A DNA stretch of 35,093 bases from DASVCZ01 sp036381335 (GTDB lineage: Bacteria > Patescibacteriota > Microgenomatia > UBA1400 > PJMF01). Below the pieces are notes generated by a model. The model saw only the letters and a list, made by a program, of their open reading frames with translations. It had not been told where the DNA came from and ran no database searches. Positions 7,320 to 14,496 of the stretch are shown in pieces. A program made the translations under genes and the position numbers. Location: assembly GCA_036381335.1 (NCBI GenBank), contig DASVCZ010000020.1:1-35093 (forward strand). Reading direction: 5' to 3'. The first letter of the stretch is position 1. Each line of letters starts with the position of its first letter.

Positions 7320-7745
7320 TTATTTCAATTCAACCACACAGCCAGCTTCCTCTAAGGTAGCTTTGGCTTTTTCAGCGTCTTCTTTCTTAGCACCCTCTAA
7401 AACGGTTTGAGGAGCGCCTTCCACGAAAGTCTTAGCTTCACCTAAACCAAGTTCTGGTTTGAGGGTTCTGACGGCTTTAATGGCACCAATCTTGTTAGCA
7501 CCAGCGTCTTTTAAGATGACGTCAAAAGAATCTTTTTCTTCTGCGGCGGGAGCGGCAGCAGCAGCACCAGGCATGGCACCAGCCATCATCATGGGAGCAG
7601 CAGCGCTGACACCGAATTCGTCTTCCAAAGCTTTGACGAGGTCATTGACTTCCATCAAAGAGAGTTCTTTGATCGCGTCAACTAATTTTTGTACATTGGC
7701 GGGAAGAGCTTTGGTCTCTTCTTGTTTGGCTTGATCATCGGCCAT
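7320..7745 (-). CDS. rplL: 50S ribosomal protein L7/L12
   Basis: A 141-residue protein. It has the N-terminal dimerisation helices (LVDAIKELSLMEVNDLVKALEDEFGVSAA), an Ala/Met-rich hinge (PMMMAGAMPGAAAAAP) and the C-terminal factor-binding domain (FDVILKDAGANKIGAIKAVRTLKPELGLGEAKTFVE in segments). L7/L12 forms the flexible stalk that recruits and stimulates translational GTPases. It is slightly longer than the usual 120-130 residues, mainly in the N-terminal lead and hinge. It follows rplJ after a 39-bp gap with its own GGAGG ribosome-binding site, and a strong terminator follows it. Confidence 0.97.
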   Translation of the reverse strand: MADDQAKQEETKALPANVQKLVDAIKELSLMEVNDLVKALEDEFGVSAAAPMMMAGAMPGAAAAAPAAEEKDSFDVILKDAGANKIGAIKAVRTLKPELGLGEAKTFVEGAPQTVLEGAKKEDAEKAKATLEEAGCVVELK

Positions 7746-7784
7746 ATTTCCTCCTATAGGATTAATTGCTTAATTTCTAATAGC

Positions 7785-8300
7785 TTAATTACTCTTCTTC
7801 TCAGCAATTGCTGACAAGGCATACACCAAGTTGCGAGGTCCAGCCTTGATAACGTTGACCATACCACTGGCTGGGCTCTTGAGGCGTTGCAGCAACATGG
7901 CTACCAACTCAGTCTTGCTTGGCATCTTACTCAAGGCTTCAACTTCAGCTGGGCTGAGCACTTTATCGTCCTCAGGCATGTAGCCCTGCTTGATTTCCAG
8001 CATCTCGGTGTCTTTGTGGAAGTCAAAGAGCTTTTTTAAGGCAGAGACGGCGTCGTTGTAAGAAAAGACGACGGCATTCATGCCTTTAAGAGACTCGCTG
8101 ACTTTACCTTTACCAAATGCAATGTCTATTAAGGTATTTTTGGTGACGAAGACTTCGCCTCCAACTTCAGCAATGTCTGCTCGGAGCTTGGTCATATCGG
8201 CCACTTTGGTTCCTTGGTAGTCAATGACGGCTGCTGATTTAGCCTTACTTAATTTCTCTTGCAAGATGGTGACTTGTTCTTGGTTGTGTTGGTTTGGCAT
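7785..8300 (-). CDS. rplJ: 50S ribosomal protein L10
   Basis: A 171-residue protein that anchors L7/L12 dimers to the ribosomal stalk base. Features are VTILQEKLSKAKSAAVIDYQG, TKLRADIAEVGGEVFVTKNTL and a helical C terminus that would bind L7/L12. I chose ATG 8300 because GAGGAA lies 7 nt upstream; the in-frame ATG at 8336 falls inside the leader terminator region. It is preceded by a 200-nt L10-type leader with an attenuator, so autoregulation by L10 or the L10-L7/L12 complex is likely. It is separated from rplA, its usual neighbour, by about 6.8 kb. Confidence 0.96.
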   Translation of the reverse strand: MPNQHNQEQVTILQEKLSKAKSAAVIDYQGTKVADMTKLRADIAEVGGEVFVTKNTLIDIAFGKGKVSESLKGMNAVVFSYNDAVSALKKLFDFHKDTEMLEIKQGYMPEDDKVLSPAEVEALSKMPSKTELVAMLLQRLKSPASGMVNVIKAGPRNLVYALSAIAEKKSN

Positions 8301-8516
8301 AGATGTTTCCTCTAGTACTTGGTGTCTTTTTTCCAATAAAAAAGCTCTCCTAAGAGAGCGTCAACCGAGGGTTCCGACCAATCGGAACGTTAAGAAACAA
8401 AAGTCTTCATTTCTCCTCGGCGTGAGATTAAGGATGTGCACCCCGACTAAAGTCGGGATGTCGCCCCGATTTCATCGGGACTCCACACGCTGTCTTGGGA
8501 TCGAGAGACTAGTATA
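8301..8516 (-). promoter_or_regulatory. L10 leader RNA and promoter of rplJ-rplL
   Basis: An extended -10 (TG, then TATACT, 8516-8511 on the minus strand) starts a leader of about 200 nt. Strong hairpins follow: CCCGAT/ATCGGG, CCCGAC/GTCGGG (8442-8457), GTTCCGA/TCGGAAC (8371-8388), and a long-range pair GCCGAGG (8415-8421) with CCTCGGT (8364-8370). The last hairpin is a terminator (8338-8359). This layout matches the ribosomal protein L10 leader, where protein binding favours termination. Confidence 0.75.
8338..8359 (-). terminator. attenuator terminator within rplJ leader
   Basis: On the minus strand GCTCTC pairs with GAGAGC around a 4-nt loop, followed by six T residues, about 40 nt before the rplJ start. 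An intrinsic terminator inside a leader marks transcription attenuation. Confidence 0.85.
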
Positions 8517-8532
8517 CCACATTTTTTCTTAC

Positions 8533-8560
8533 TTGCAGCCTCAAAAATGAGTGATATATT
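8533..8560 (+). promoter_or_regulatory. promoter of gene 8604-8921
   Basis: TTGCAG (8533-8538), 16-bp spacer, TATATT (8555-8560). It is back-to-back with the rplJ leader promoter at 8511-8516. Confidence 0.6.
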
Positions 8561-8603
8561 TCTTTTGTTAATAAGTAATAAATGTGTAAGGAAGCAATTT
8601 CGT

Positions 8604-8921
8604 ATGTCAAAGGAATCAAAAGGAAGAATCTTAGTGGTTGGACACAATCCAGCAGTGGAAAGAGCTGTCCAGGCAGTCTGTGGCAAAACATATGAGTATA
8701 GTTTGGTGGATCACCGAGAATATGCAGCCCTAAAAGCTCAAAGAGAACTAAGTATGTTTGCCGTGGCTGTTATTTTTAACCCCACAAATGGGAAAGTTAC
8801 ACTAGAAAAAAGTTATCCAGATGGTCATCCCACCACGGTCCCACTCTCCGTCGATGCTTTGTATGCCTTGGGCTATAACATAGAGCAGGTCATCAACACT
8901 CAACAACCTCCTCTCCGTTAG
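8604..8921 (+). CDS. small hypothetical alpha/beta protein
   Basis: A 105-residue soluble protein. It begins GRILVVGHNPAVERAVQAV, a beta strand, loop and helix like the first unit of a receiver or Rossmann fold, followed by a second strand (AVAVIFNP). No phospho-acceptor Asp pattern is convincing, so I do not call it a response regulator. I chose ATG 8604 with AAGGAA about 9 nt upstream. The promoter TTGCAG, 16-bp spacer, TATATT at 8533-8560 is divergent from the rplJ promoter. It precedes another small unknown gene. Confidence 0.7.
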   Translation: MSKESKGRILVVGHNPAVERAVQAVCGKTYEYSLVDHREYAALKAQRELSMFAVAVIFNPTNGKVTLEKSYPDGHPTTVPLSVDALYALGYNIEQVINTQQPPLR

Positions 8922-8965
8922 TTTTTGGTAAGGAGAAATTTTTGCCCGCGCGAGCAATTGCCAGC

Positions 8966-8994
8966 TTGTAGCTCCACAAGGGGAAGTGTATAAA
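8966..8994 (+). promoter_or_regulatory. promoter placing the transcript start at ATG 9001
   Basis: TTGTAG, a 17-bp spacer and TATAAA; the start codon follows after 6 nt, so the mRNA should begin at or next to the A of ATG. Confidence 0.65.
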
Positions 8995-9000
8995 GTATCC

Positions 9001-9288
9001 ATGGTTAGTCACGAACACACCTTTCCTGATAGTAGCTATAGATCACTTGTCTATCTAGATGGCAGTGAGTACGATGCCATGATCCTGGAAACCTTGACTC
9101 ATTTATATGACATAACACACTTCACCAACAAGGCTGAGTTTGAACGAGCAGCACAAGAGGGAGAATATGCCTTAATCGTTACCACAGAAGTAACAGAAAA
9201 AGGCAAAATTAAACTGATTAGTACTAGTCGAAGGGGTGATACTCAAGAAATAGAGTGGCTGATCCCTCTTGAAACCGAAGAAGAATAA
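9001..9288 (+). CDS. small hypothetical protein
   Basis: A 95-residue acidic soluble protein with alternating strands (RSLVYLDGSEYDAMILE; YALIVTTEV; KIKLISTS; EIEWLIPLE). I do not recognise a family. I chose ATG 9001, not the upstream in-frame ATG at 8986, because a promoter TTGTAG (8966-8971), 17-bp spacer, TATAAA (8989-8994) ends 6 nt before 9001, which implies a leaderless message. Its neighbours (another small unknown and a holin-like membrane protein) give no functional hint. Confidence 0.65.
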   Translation: MVSHEHTFPDSSYRSLVYLDGSEYDAMILETLTHLYDITHFTNKAEFERAAQEGEYALIVTTEVTEKGKIKLISTSRRGDTQEIEWLIPLETEEE

Positions 9289-9333
9289 CGCAGACGACTT
9301 AATTTAAGTTGATAGATGGTGTAAGATAGGTTC

Positions 9334-9666
9334 ATGAAAATTCTTCTAAATCTTCTCTTAAGTGGTATTGCTGTTTTCATCACCGCCTATGTGCTGCCTG
9401 GTGTTGAGGTCGACAGTTTTGTGACTGCGTTAATTGTGGCGGTAGTCCTGGGGGTATTAAACGCCTTTCTCAAGCCAGTGTTACTGCTGCTGACTCTCCC
9501 GATCAACCTCTTAACCTTGGGGCTTTTCACTTTTGTGATTAATGTGGGCTTAGTATTTCTAGCCACCACCTTGGTCTCTGGCTTTGCCGTATCAGGTATT
9601 TTGTGGGCCTTAGCCTTTAGTCTGGTGCTGTCCCTGGTCAACTCATTCTTTGGGATGTTGAAGTAA
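9334..9666 (+). CDS. phage-holin-family (superfamily IV, 4-TMS) membrane protein
   Basis: A 110-residue protein that is almost entirely hydrophobic, with four predicted membrane helices. The pattern ITAYVLPGVEVDSF, VVLGVLNAFLKPVLLLLTLPINLLTLGLF and LVNSFFGMLK matches the widely distributed PF04020-type 'phage holin family' proteins found in many bacteria without prophages. Its function in such genomes is not established; a membrane structural or transport role is possible. It sits directly before the kinase gene with no gap (TAA then ATG), so the two are probably co-transcribed. Confidence 0.85.
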   Translation: MKILLNLLLSGIAVFITAYVLPGVEVDSFVTALIVAVVLGVLNAFLKPVLLLLTLPINLLTLGLFTFVINVGLVFLATTLVSGFAVSGILWALAFSLVLSLVNSFFGMLK

Positions 9667-10623
9667 ATGGCAATTCCTCATTTAGTCTTGACTGGCTCGG
9701 TGGCGGTGGACCGGATCATGATTTACCCGGGTAGTTTTGCCGAAGTCATTCAGCCTGATAAACTCCATGTTTTGTCGTTAAGTCTGCTCTTAAACGAGCT
9801 CAAAGAAACTCGGGGTGGGGTGGCGGCTAATATTGCCTATTCGCTGGCTCTGCTAGGAGAAAAACCTAGCCTGCTGGCCTCGGTAGGTGAGAATGCACGC
9901 CACTACATGGCAGATTTAGCAGAGTTAGGGGTCCAGACGGATACCGTCTACTACTCTCATTTGCCTACAGCCACCTTCACTGTCATGACTGATACTCACA
10001 ACTGCCAAATTGGAGGCTTTTATCCAGGCGCGATGAGTGATGCTCAGAGTCTATCGCTACACGATCTTAGTCCTGCCGATACCTTAGTTGTGATCTCGCC
10101 TCACGACCCCACCCAGATGGCGGTTCAAGTCCAGCAGTGTGCTGCCGCCAAAAGACGTTTGTTCTATGATGTGGGCCAACAGATCAACAACATCTCGGCC
10201 GACGATATCAGAGCTGGGGTAGCGGCCACCGAGCTGCTGATTATCAACGACTACGAGTACGAAGTCCTCCAGCAAAAAACAGGCTGGACCGAGCAGGAGT
10301 TGTTACAAAAAGTCAAAACAATTGTGGTGACGCTAGGGGAGAAGGGGTCAATTATAAAAACGGGAAGTGGGAGAGAGAAAACCAAAAACACCAAGGTGCC
10401 GGCCGTTAAGATTAAAAAAGTGATTGATCCCACCGGAGCCGGGGACGCCTTTAGAGCTGGATTTTTGTACGGCTATGTGAGAGAGTGGGATCTAGAACGA
10501 TGTGCTCAGTTGGGATCAGTAGCGGCTTCTTTTGTGGTGGAAAAACACGGCGCCCAGGAGCATACTTTTACCCGAAAGGACATCGAGAAGAGGTATACAG
10601 CAACGTACGAAGGATTTTTATGA
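9667..10623 (+). CDS. PfkB-family sugar/nucleoside kinase, probably adenosine kinase-like
   Basis: A 318-residue ribokinase-fold enzyme. The N-terminal strand VLTGSVAVDRIMIYPG, the GGVAANIAYSLALLGEKP substrate-binding segment, and the C-terminal signature DPTGAGDAFRAGFLYGY (anion hole plus catalytic Asp in GAGD) are intact. It shares a 4-bp ATGA overlap with ahcY downstream. Since ahcY releases adenosine and homocysteine, a kinase that removes adenosine would pull that reversible reaction forward, so adenosine kinase is the best guess. Ribokinase or fructokinase activity cannot be excluded from motifs alone. Confidence 0.85.
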   Translation: MAIPHLVLTGSVAVDRIMIYPGSFAEVIQPDKLHVLSLSLLLNELKETRGGVAANIAYSLALLGEKPSLLASVGENARHYMADLAELGVQTDTVYYSHLPTATFTVMTDTHNCQIGGFYPGAMSDAQSLSLHDLSPADTLVVISPHDPTQMAVQVQQCAAAKRRLFYDVGQQINNISADDIRAGVAATELLIINDYEYEVLQQKTGWTEQELLQKVKTIVVTLGEKGSIIKTGSGREKTKNTKVPAVKIKKVIDPTGAGDAFRAGFLYGYVREWDLERCAQLGSVAASFVVEKHGAQEHTFTRKDIEKRYTATYEGFL

Positions 10624-11957
10624 AAAATCAAAAAGTAGATTACAAAGTTAAAGACATTACTCTGGCTCAATGGGGACGGGACGAGATTACGTTGGCTGAA
10701 AAAGAGATGCCAGGGTTAATGAGTATTCGGCAAGAATTTAGTAGTCAAAAACCCCTCAAAGGGGCCAGAATTGCTGGATCGCTCCATATGACTGTGCAGA
10801 CAGCAGTTCTGATTGAAACCTTGCAAGCGTTGGGAGCAGAAGTCCGGTGGGCCTCGTGTAATATTTTCTCTACCCAGGATCACGCGGCCGCCGCCATTGC
10901 TAAGAAGGGGACACCAGTTTTTGCCTGGAAAGGCGAAACTGAAAAAGAATACTGGTGGTGCACCGAACAAACCTTGATGTTTAAAGATAAAAAAGGCAAA
11001 GTGATTGGCCCCAATATGCTGCTTGATGACGGCGGTGATTTAACAGCTTGGGTTCATGATAAGCATCCTGAGATGTTGGATGAAATCAAAGGGGTGTCAG
11101 AAGAAACCACCACCGGCGTTCACCATTTGTACCAGATGATGAAGGCCGGCAAATTAAAAATCCCGGCGATTAATGTCAATGATTCGGTGACCAAATCTAA
11201 GTTTGACAACCTGTACGGCTGCCGAGAGTCGCTGGTGGATGCGATTAGACGCGCTACCGACGTCATGCTGGCAGGCAAGGTAGCCTTTGTGGCTGGCTAT
11301 GGCGATGTGGGTAAGGGCAGTGCCCAATCTTTGCGCAACAACGGAGCCCGGGTTATTATCGGTGAGGTTGATCCTATTTGCGCTCTTCAAGCCGCTATGG
11401 AGGGGTATGAAGTCAAGCGGATTGAAGACGTCCTGAGTGAAGTCGATATTTTTGTGACAGCCACCGGCTGCAAAGACGTGGTTCGCATCGAGCATATGGC
11501 CAAGATGAAGGACACCGCGATAGTCTGTAATATTGGTCATTTCGACATCGAGATCCAAGTCGCAGAATTGAACGCCTATAAAGGTATCAAGAAGAAAACC
11601 TTAAAACCTCAGGTAGACATCTACACTTTTCCTCCCTCTGCCGGTAGGCCAGAAGGGCATCGGATTATCTTGCTGGCCGAAGGTCGCTTGGTCAATTTGG
11701 GGTGCGCCATGGGGCATCCTTCTTTCGTTATGTCCAACTCGTTTTCCAATCAAGTCTTGGCTCAAATCGAGTTATATACCAAAAGCGATCAGTACCCGGT
11801 GGGGGTGTACATGCTACCCAAGCATCTGGATGAAAAAGTGGCCGCCCTACACCTGGAACAAATCGGCGTTAAATTAACCAAACTAACCAAGGAACAAGCC
11901 GAGTACTTGGGTGTTAATGCTAAAGGTCCTTACAAACCAGATCATTATCGGTATTGA
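10620..11957 (+). CDS. ahcY: S-adenosylhomocysteine hydrolase
   Basis: A 445-residue protein. It has the substrate domain (GSLHMTVQTAVLIETL, WASCNIFSTQDHAAAAI, EETTTGVHHLY), the conserved NDSVTKSKFDN, the NAD-binding Rossmann motif VAGYGDVGKGSAQSLR, HPSFVMSNSF and the C-terminal KPDHYRY that reaches into the partner's NAD site. It cleaves SAH to adenosine and homocysteine and so removes the inhibitor of SAM-dependent methylation. I chose ATG 10620 (overlapping the kinase TGA) because an upstream extension to 10485 would only re-read the kinase gene. The length is close to the usual 420-490 residues. Confidence 0.96.
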   Translation: MKNQKVDYKVKDITLAQWGRDEITLAEKEMPGLMSIRQEFSSQKPLKGARIAGSLHMTVQTAVLIETLQALGAEVRWASCNIFSTQDHAAAAIAKKGTPVFAWKGETEKEYWWCTEQTLMFKDKKGKVIGPNMLLDDGGDLTAWVHDKHPEMLDEIKGVSEETTTGVHHLYQMMKAGKLKIPAINVNDSVTKSKFDNLYGCRESLVDAIRRATDVMLAGKVAFVAGYGDVGKGSAQSLRNNGARVIIGEVDPICALQAAMEGYEVKRIEDVLSEVDIFVTATGCKDVVRIEHMAKMKDTAIVCNIGHFDIEIQVAELNAYKGIKKKTLKPQVDIYTFPPSAGRPEGHRIILLAEGRLVNLGCAMGHPSFVMSNSFSNQVLAQIELYTKSDQYPVGVYMLPKHLDEKVAALHLEQIGVKLTKLTKEQAEYLGVNAKGPYKPDHYRY

Positions 11958-11962
11958 TAGTG

Positions 11963-12136
11963 ATATTTCCCTCATCTTTCATGACAGACCGTCAAAATCA
12001 CCGTCACCACTTGGGGTGAGTGTCCCTTAAGGTTGAATAGGTGATTTTGAGAGTGAGAACAAAGAAGACTATCAATCACGTTGACAAGTTAAATGTAGAG
12101 TCGAACGTGTCTGGAATGAAAGTGAGGGAAAAATAT
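11963..12136 (+). ncRNA. candidate structured RNA downstream of ahcY, unassigned
   Basis: A long closing stem pairs 11969-11982 (CCCTCATCTTTCAT) with 12116-12128 (ATGAAAGTGAGGG), complementary except for one bulged base. Nested inside are an 11-bp perfect stem TCAAAATCACC (11992-12002) with GGTGATTTTGA (12040-12050), capped by TCACC/GGTGA, and a second arm CACGTTGAC with GTC-g-AACGTG (about 12078-12109). The architecture is a closed multiarm RNA of about 175 nt. A possible promoter lies in the end of ahcY (TTACAA 11930, 16-bp spacer, TATTGA). No RNase P, tmRNA or 6S signature was seen. It could also be a 3' UTR element of ahcY. Confidence 0.45.
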
Positions 12137-12204
12137 TAATGCCATAGTATCACACACCTCTTACGTATTTCTTACGGTGATATACTTAACTTATATATGT
12201 GTTT

Positions 12205-12350
12205 TTCTTACTGCCACCTTACCAACATTAAGATTAAGACCCAACCCCGCAAAGTGCGGGATCGGGGTGATGTTGGCAGGGAAAGAGAAAAAAGATGAAA
12301 CCTAGAAGTAAAAGCAACCAACAAAGCCCCCACTAACCCGGGGGCTTTTT
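12205..12350 (+). ncRNA. candidate small RNA ending in a strong terminator
   Basis: A nested structure pairs CCAACAT (12222-12228) with ATGTTGG (12270-12276); CTGCC/GGCAG extends or competes with it, and CCCGC/GCGGG (12246-12260) forms the inner hairpin. It is followed by a purine-rich stretch and a perfect terminator at 12323-12350. There is no open reading frame of note. It may be a separate RNA of about 145 nt or the 3' part of a longer RNA starting near 11960. Family unknown. Confidence 0.4.
12323..12350 (+). terminator. rho-independent terminator
   Basis: AAAGCCCCC pairs perfectly with GGGGGCTTT around an 8-nt loop, followed by more T. It closes the ahcY / structured-RNA transcription unit. 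Confidence 0.9.
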
Positions 12351-12404
12351 ACTTTCTGGAGGTCTACATACTACGTAGGCATTCAGAGAAAGGAGTATAT
12401 GGCA

Positions 12405-12590
12405 ATGTCTCATTTGCCCTACACCAAAAAAGGACTAGAAGACTTGGCAGCAGCCATGGGCATCAATACTGCCTATCTCTGGGTGAGTCCAGTCTCACAG
12501 CGGCTGGAGCTAAAAGACGCTGCTGTCCCTGCTTTACAGACTGAAAACCAGTTTGGATCCGAAGAGGAGGAGGAAGAAAGCATTTCTTGA
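12405..12590 (+). CDS. small hypothetical protein upstream of the thrS leader
   Basis: A 61-residue protein with a helical N-terminal half (LPYTKKGLEDLAAAMGINTAYLWV) and a very acidic tail of consecutive Glu. I chose ATG 12405, which has AGGAG 9 nt upstream; ATG 12399 is too close to that site. The N-terminal half could be a small HTH-like helix pair, but no family is clear. It lies between a terminator and the thrS attenuator. Confidence 0.6.
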   Translation: MSHLPYTKKGLEDLAAAMGINTAYLWVSPVSQRLELKDAAVPALQTENQFGSEEEEEESIS

Positions 12591-12619
12591 TTTGTAATAT
12601 ATGGTATACTTCATCCTTG

Positions 12620-12676
12620 ATGTCTAAGTACGTAATTGCAACTACTACCACTACTACCTTCCCAGTTGGGGAGTAG
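12620..12676 (+). CDS. thrS leader peptide (MSKYVIATTTTTTFPVGE)
   Basis: Eighteen codons with six consecutive Thr codons (ACT ACT ACC ACT ACT ACC), then Phe-Pro-Val-Gly-Glu and TAG. The ATG is 9 nt after TATACT, so it is leaderless or nearly so. The peptide lies immediately ahead of mutually exclusive hairpins and threonyl-tRNA synthetase, matching the regulated amino acid exactly, as in classical amino-acid operon attenuators. Confidence 0.88.
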   Translation: MSKYVIATTTTTTFPVGE

Positions 12677-12704
12677 TTTTTGGTGGTTACACATCAATAA
12701 TTGC

Positions 12705-12726
12705 ACCCCGCCAAGCGGGGTTTTTT
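12705..12726 (+). terminator. attenuator terminator before thrS
   Basis: ACCCCGC and GCGGGGT form a 7-bp GC-rich stem around CAA, followed by a run of T, 27 nt before the thrS start. Confidence 0.9.
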
Positions 12727-12753
12727 AATGTTAAAATTACCTAGAAGGAACCT

Positions 12754-14496
12754 ATGTCACATTTAGATCATCTTCGTCACTCGGCAGCTCATTTGCTAGC
12801 AGCAGCAGTCATGGAGCTATGGCCAGACACTAAGCGGACCATTGGCCCGGCTATTGAAGATGGTTTCTATTATGATTTCGAATTTAACCAGCCTATTTCC
12901 GAAAAAGATTTTCCCAAAATTGAGCAAAAAATGCGGGAATTAGTCAAAAAATGGACCAGCTTTGAGCGACACGAAGTCTCGGCGGAAGAAGCCAAACAAG
13001 AATATCCTGGCAATCAGTACAAACAGGAGTTGATCGAGGAATTTGCCGGAGCAGGGCAGACGCTATCTGTCTACCAGTCGGGCAACTTCCGTGATCTGTG
13101 TCGAGGTGGCCATGTCGAGAACCCTAGCCAAGAGTTGAAGCACTTTAAATTGCTGTCAGTGGCTGGTGCCTATTGGCGAGGGGATGAAAAGAATCCCATG
13201 TTAACGCGCATTTACGGCACGGCATTTCCTTCGCAAGAAGAGCTTGAAGAATATCTGAAGATGCGGGAAGAAGCCAAGGAACGTGATCATAAAAAATTGG
13301 GGAAAGAGTTGGATTTATTTGTGTTTTCTGAAACGGTGGGTAAGGGTTTGCCTTTGTGGACGCCTAAGGGATCCACGGTTCGCCGGGAGCTAGAACGGTT
13401 CATCGTTGACGAAGAGCTGAAGCGCGGCTATCTCCACGTCTACACTCCTGACATTGCTAATCTTGACCTCTATCGCAAGTCAGGCCACTATCCTTACTAC
13501 AAAGAATCAATGTATGCGCCCATCACTATCGATGAAGAAGAGTACATGCTGCGCCCAATGACGTGTCCGCACCATTTTGAACTATATGACCACCAGCCGC
13601 ACTCGTACAAAGAGTTGCCGCTGCGCTACGCGGAGTTGGCTAAGCTTTATCGCTACGAACAGTCGGGCGAATTAAGTGGCCTGCAGCGGGTACGGAGTTT
13701 TTGTTTGGCTGATGCTCACATTATTGCTATGAAGTCGCAGGCAGAATCAGAAATTCATGGCGTCCTCGATTTGATTGAGTATATTGCCGATGTGTTTGGT
13801 CTCAAGGCTGGAGAAAATTACAGCTACCGCTTGTCATTAGGGGATCGCTCGGATGAGGAAAAGTACTTCAAAGACGATGCGTCATGGGATTTTGCTGAAG
13901 ATATTTTGCGTCGGGTGTTGCAGGAACGGAATGCCCACTTTGTGGAGGCGGCGGGGGAAGCGGCTTTCTATGGACCTAAGATTGATGTTCAGATGAGAAA
14001 CGTCAATGGCAAGGAAGATACTGCCTTTACGGTCCAGTACGATTTTGTTATGCCGCAGCGGTTTAAACTCAAGTACATCAATGAAAAAGGAGAAGAGGAA
14101 CAACCGATTGTAGTTCACCGGTCGTCTATTGGCGCCATCGAGCGGGTGATGGCGTTCCTGATTGAGCATTACGCGGGTAAGTTCCCAGTCTGGCTGGCGC
14201 CGGTGCAAGTCAAAGTGTTGCCAATTGCAGATCGCCACCACGCTTGGTCTAAGGACTTTGTCGACCAGTTGCAAGCTAGAAACATCCGGGTTGACCTCGA
14301 CAACTCTTCCGAAAGTTTATCCAAGAAAATTCGCAACGCTCAGCACGAAAAAGTGCCCTACATGGTGGTGATTGGGGACAAAGAAATGGAAAGCAACCAA
14401 GTAGCTATCCGGCACCGCGACGGCGGGGAGCAGGAAGTGCTGGCAGTGGCCGAGTTCGTCAGCCGACTCCAGCGCGAGATTGCTGAGAAACGCTAG
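12754..14496 (+). CDS. thrS: threonyl-tRNA synthetase lacking the TGS domain
   Basis: A 580-residue class II synthetase, shorter than the usual 640 because the N-terminal TGS domain is absent. It begins directly with the N2 editing domain, whose metal/editing motifs are kept (HSAAHLLAAAV and CRGGHV). The catalytic domain shows KELDLFVF, MTCPHHFELY (Zn-binding Cys), GLQRVRSFCLADAHI in the motif 2 region (the more usual form is VREFTQDDAH) and VVHRSSIGAIERVMAFLIEHYAG (motif 3). The C-terminal anticodon-binding domain is complete (APVQVKVLPI to the end). The start has AGAAGGAA upstream. Expression is controlled by the Thr leader attenuator. Confidence 0.96.
   Translation: MSHLDHLRHSAAHLLAAAVMELWPDTKRTIGPAIEDGFYYDFEFNQPISEKDFPKIEQKMRELVKKWTSFERHEVSAEEAKQEYPGNQYKQELIEEFAGAGQTLSVYQSGNFRDLCRGGHVENPSQELKHFKLLSVAGAYWRGDEKNPMLTRIYGTAFPSQEELEEYLKMREEAKERDHKKLGKELDLFVFSETVGKGLPLWTPKGSTVRRELERFIVDEELKRGYLHVYTPDIANLDLYRKSGHYPYYKESMYAPITIDEEEYMLRPMTCPHHFELYDHQPHSYKELPLRYAELAKLYRYEQSGELSGLQRVRSFCLADAHIIAMKSQAESEIHGVLDLIEYIADVFGLKAGENYSYRLSLGDRSDEEKYFKDDASWDFAEDILRRVLQERNAHFVEAAGEAAFYGPKIDVQMRNVNGKEDTAFTVQYDFVMPQRFKLKYINEKGEEEQPIVVHRSSIGAIERVMAFLIEHYAGKFPVWLAPVQVKVLPIADRHHAWSKDFVDQLQARNIRVDLDNSSESLSKKIRNAQHEKVPYMVVIGDKEMESNQVAIRHRDGGEQEVLAVAEFVSRLQREIAEKR

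Larger units (their letters stand above)
12605..12726 (+). promoter_or_regulatory. threonine attenuator leader of thrS
   Basis: An extended -10 (TGG, TATACT at 12605-12610) starts the transcript just before an 18-codon leader peptide with six Thr codons (12638-12655). Behind it a stem can form across the peptide's end (CTAC...GTAG with CCC/GGG). Then TTGGTGG (12680-12686) can pair with CCGCCAA (12708-12714). That pairing uses the left arm and loop of the terminator hairpin at 12705-12721, so it acts as an antiterminator. A ribosome stalled on Thr codons when charged tRNA-Thr is scarce should favour antitermination and thrS expression. Confidence 0.85.

Noticed and set aside
8604..8921. Response-regulator receiver domain
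   Set aside because: Only the first strand-helix looks similar; the acidic pocket and conserved Lys are not convincing.
9334..9666. Prophage lysis gene (holin) indicating a prophage
   Set aside because: The family occurs widely outside prophages and no other phage gene surrounds it.
11154..11558. Minus-strand frame of 134 codons inside ahcY
   Set aside because: It is antisense to a highly conserved enzyme with all motifs intact, and has no independent start signals.
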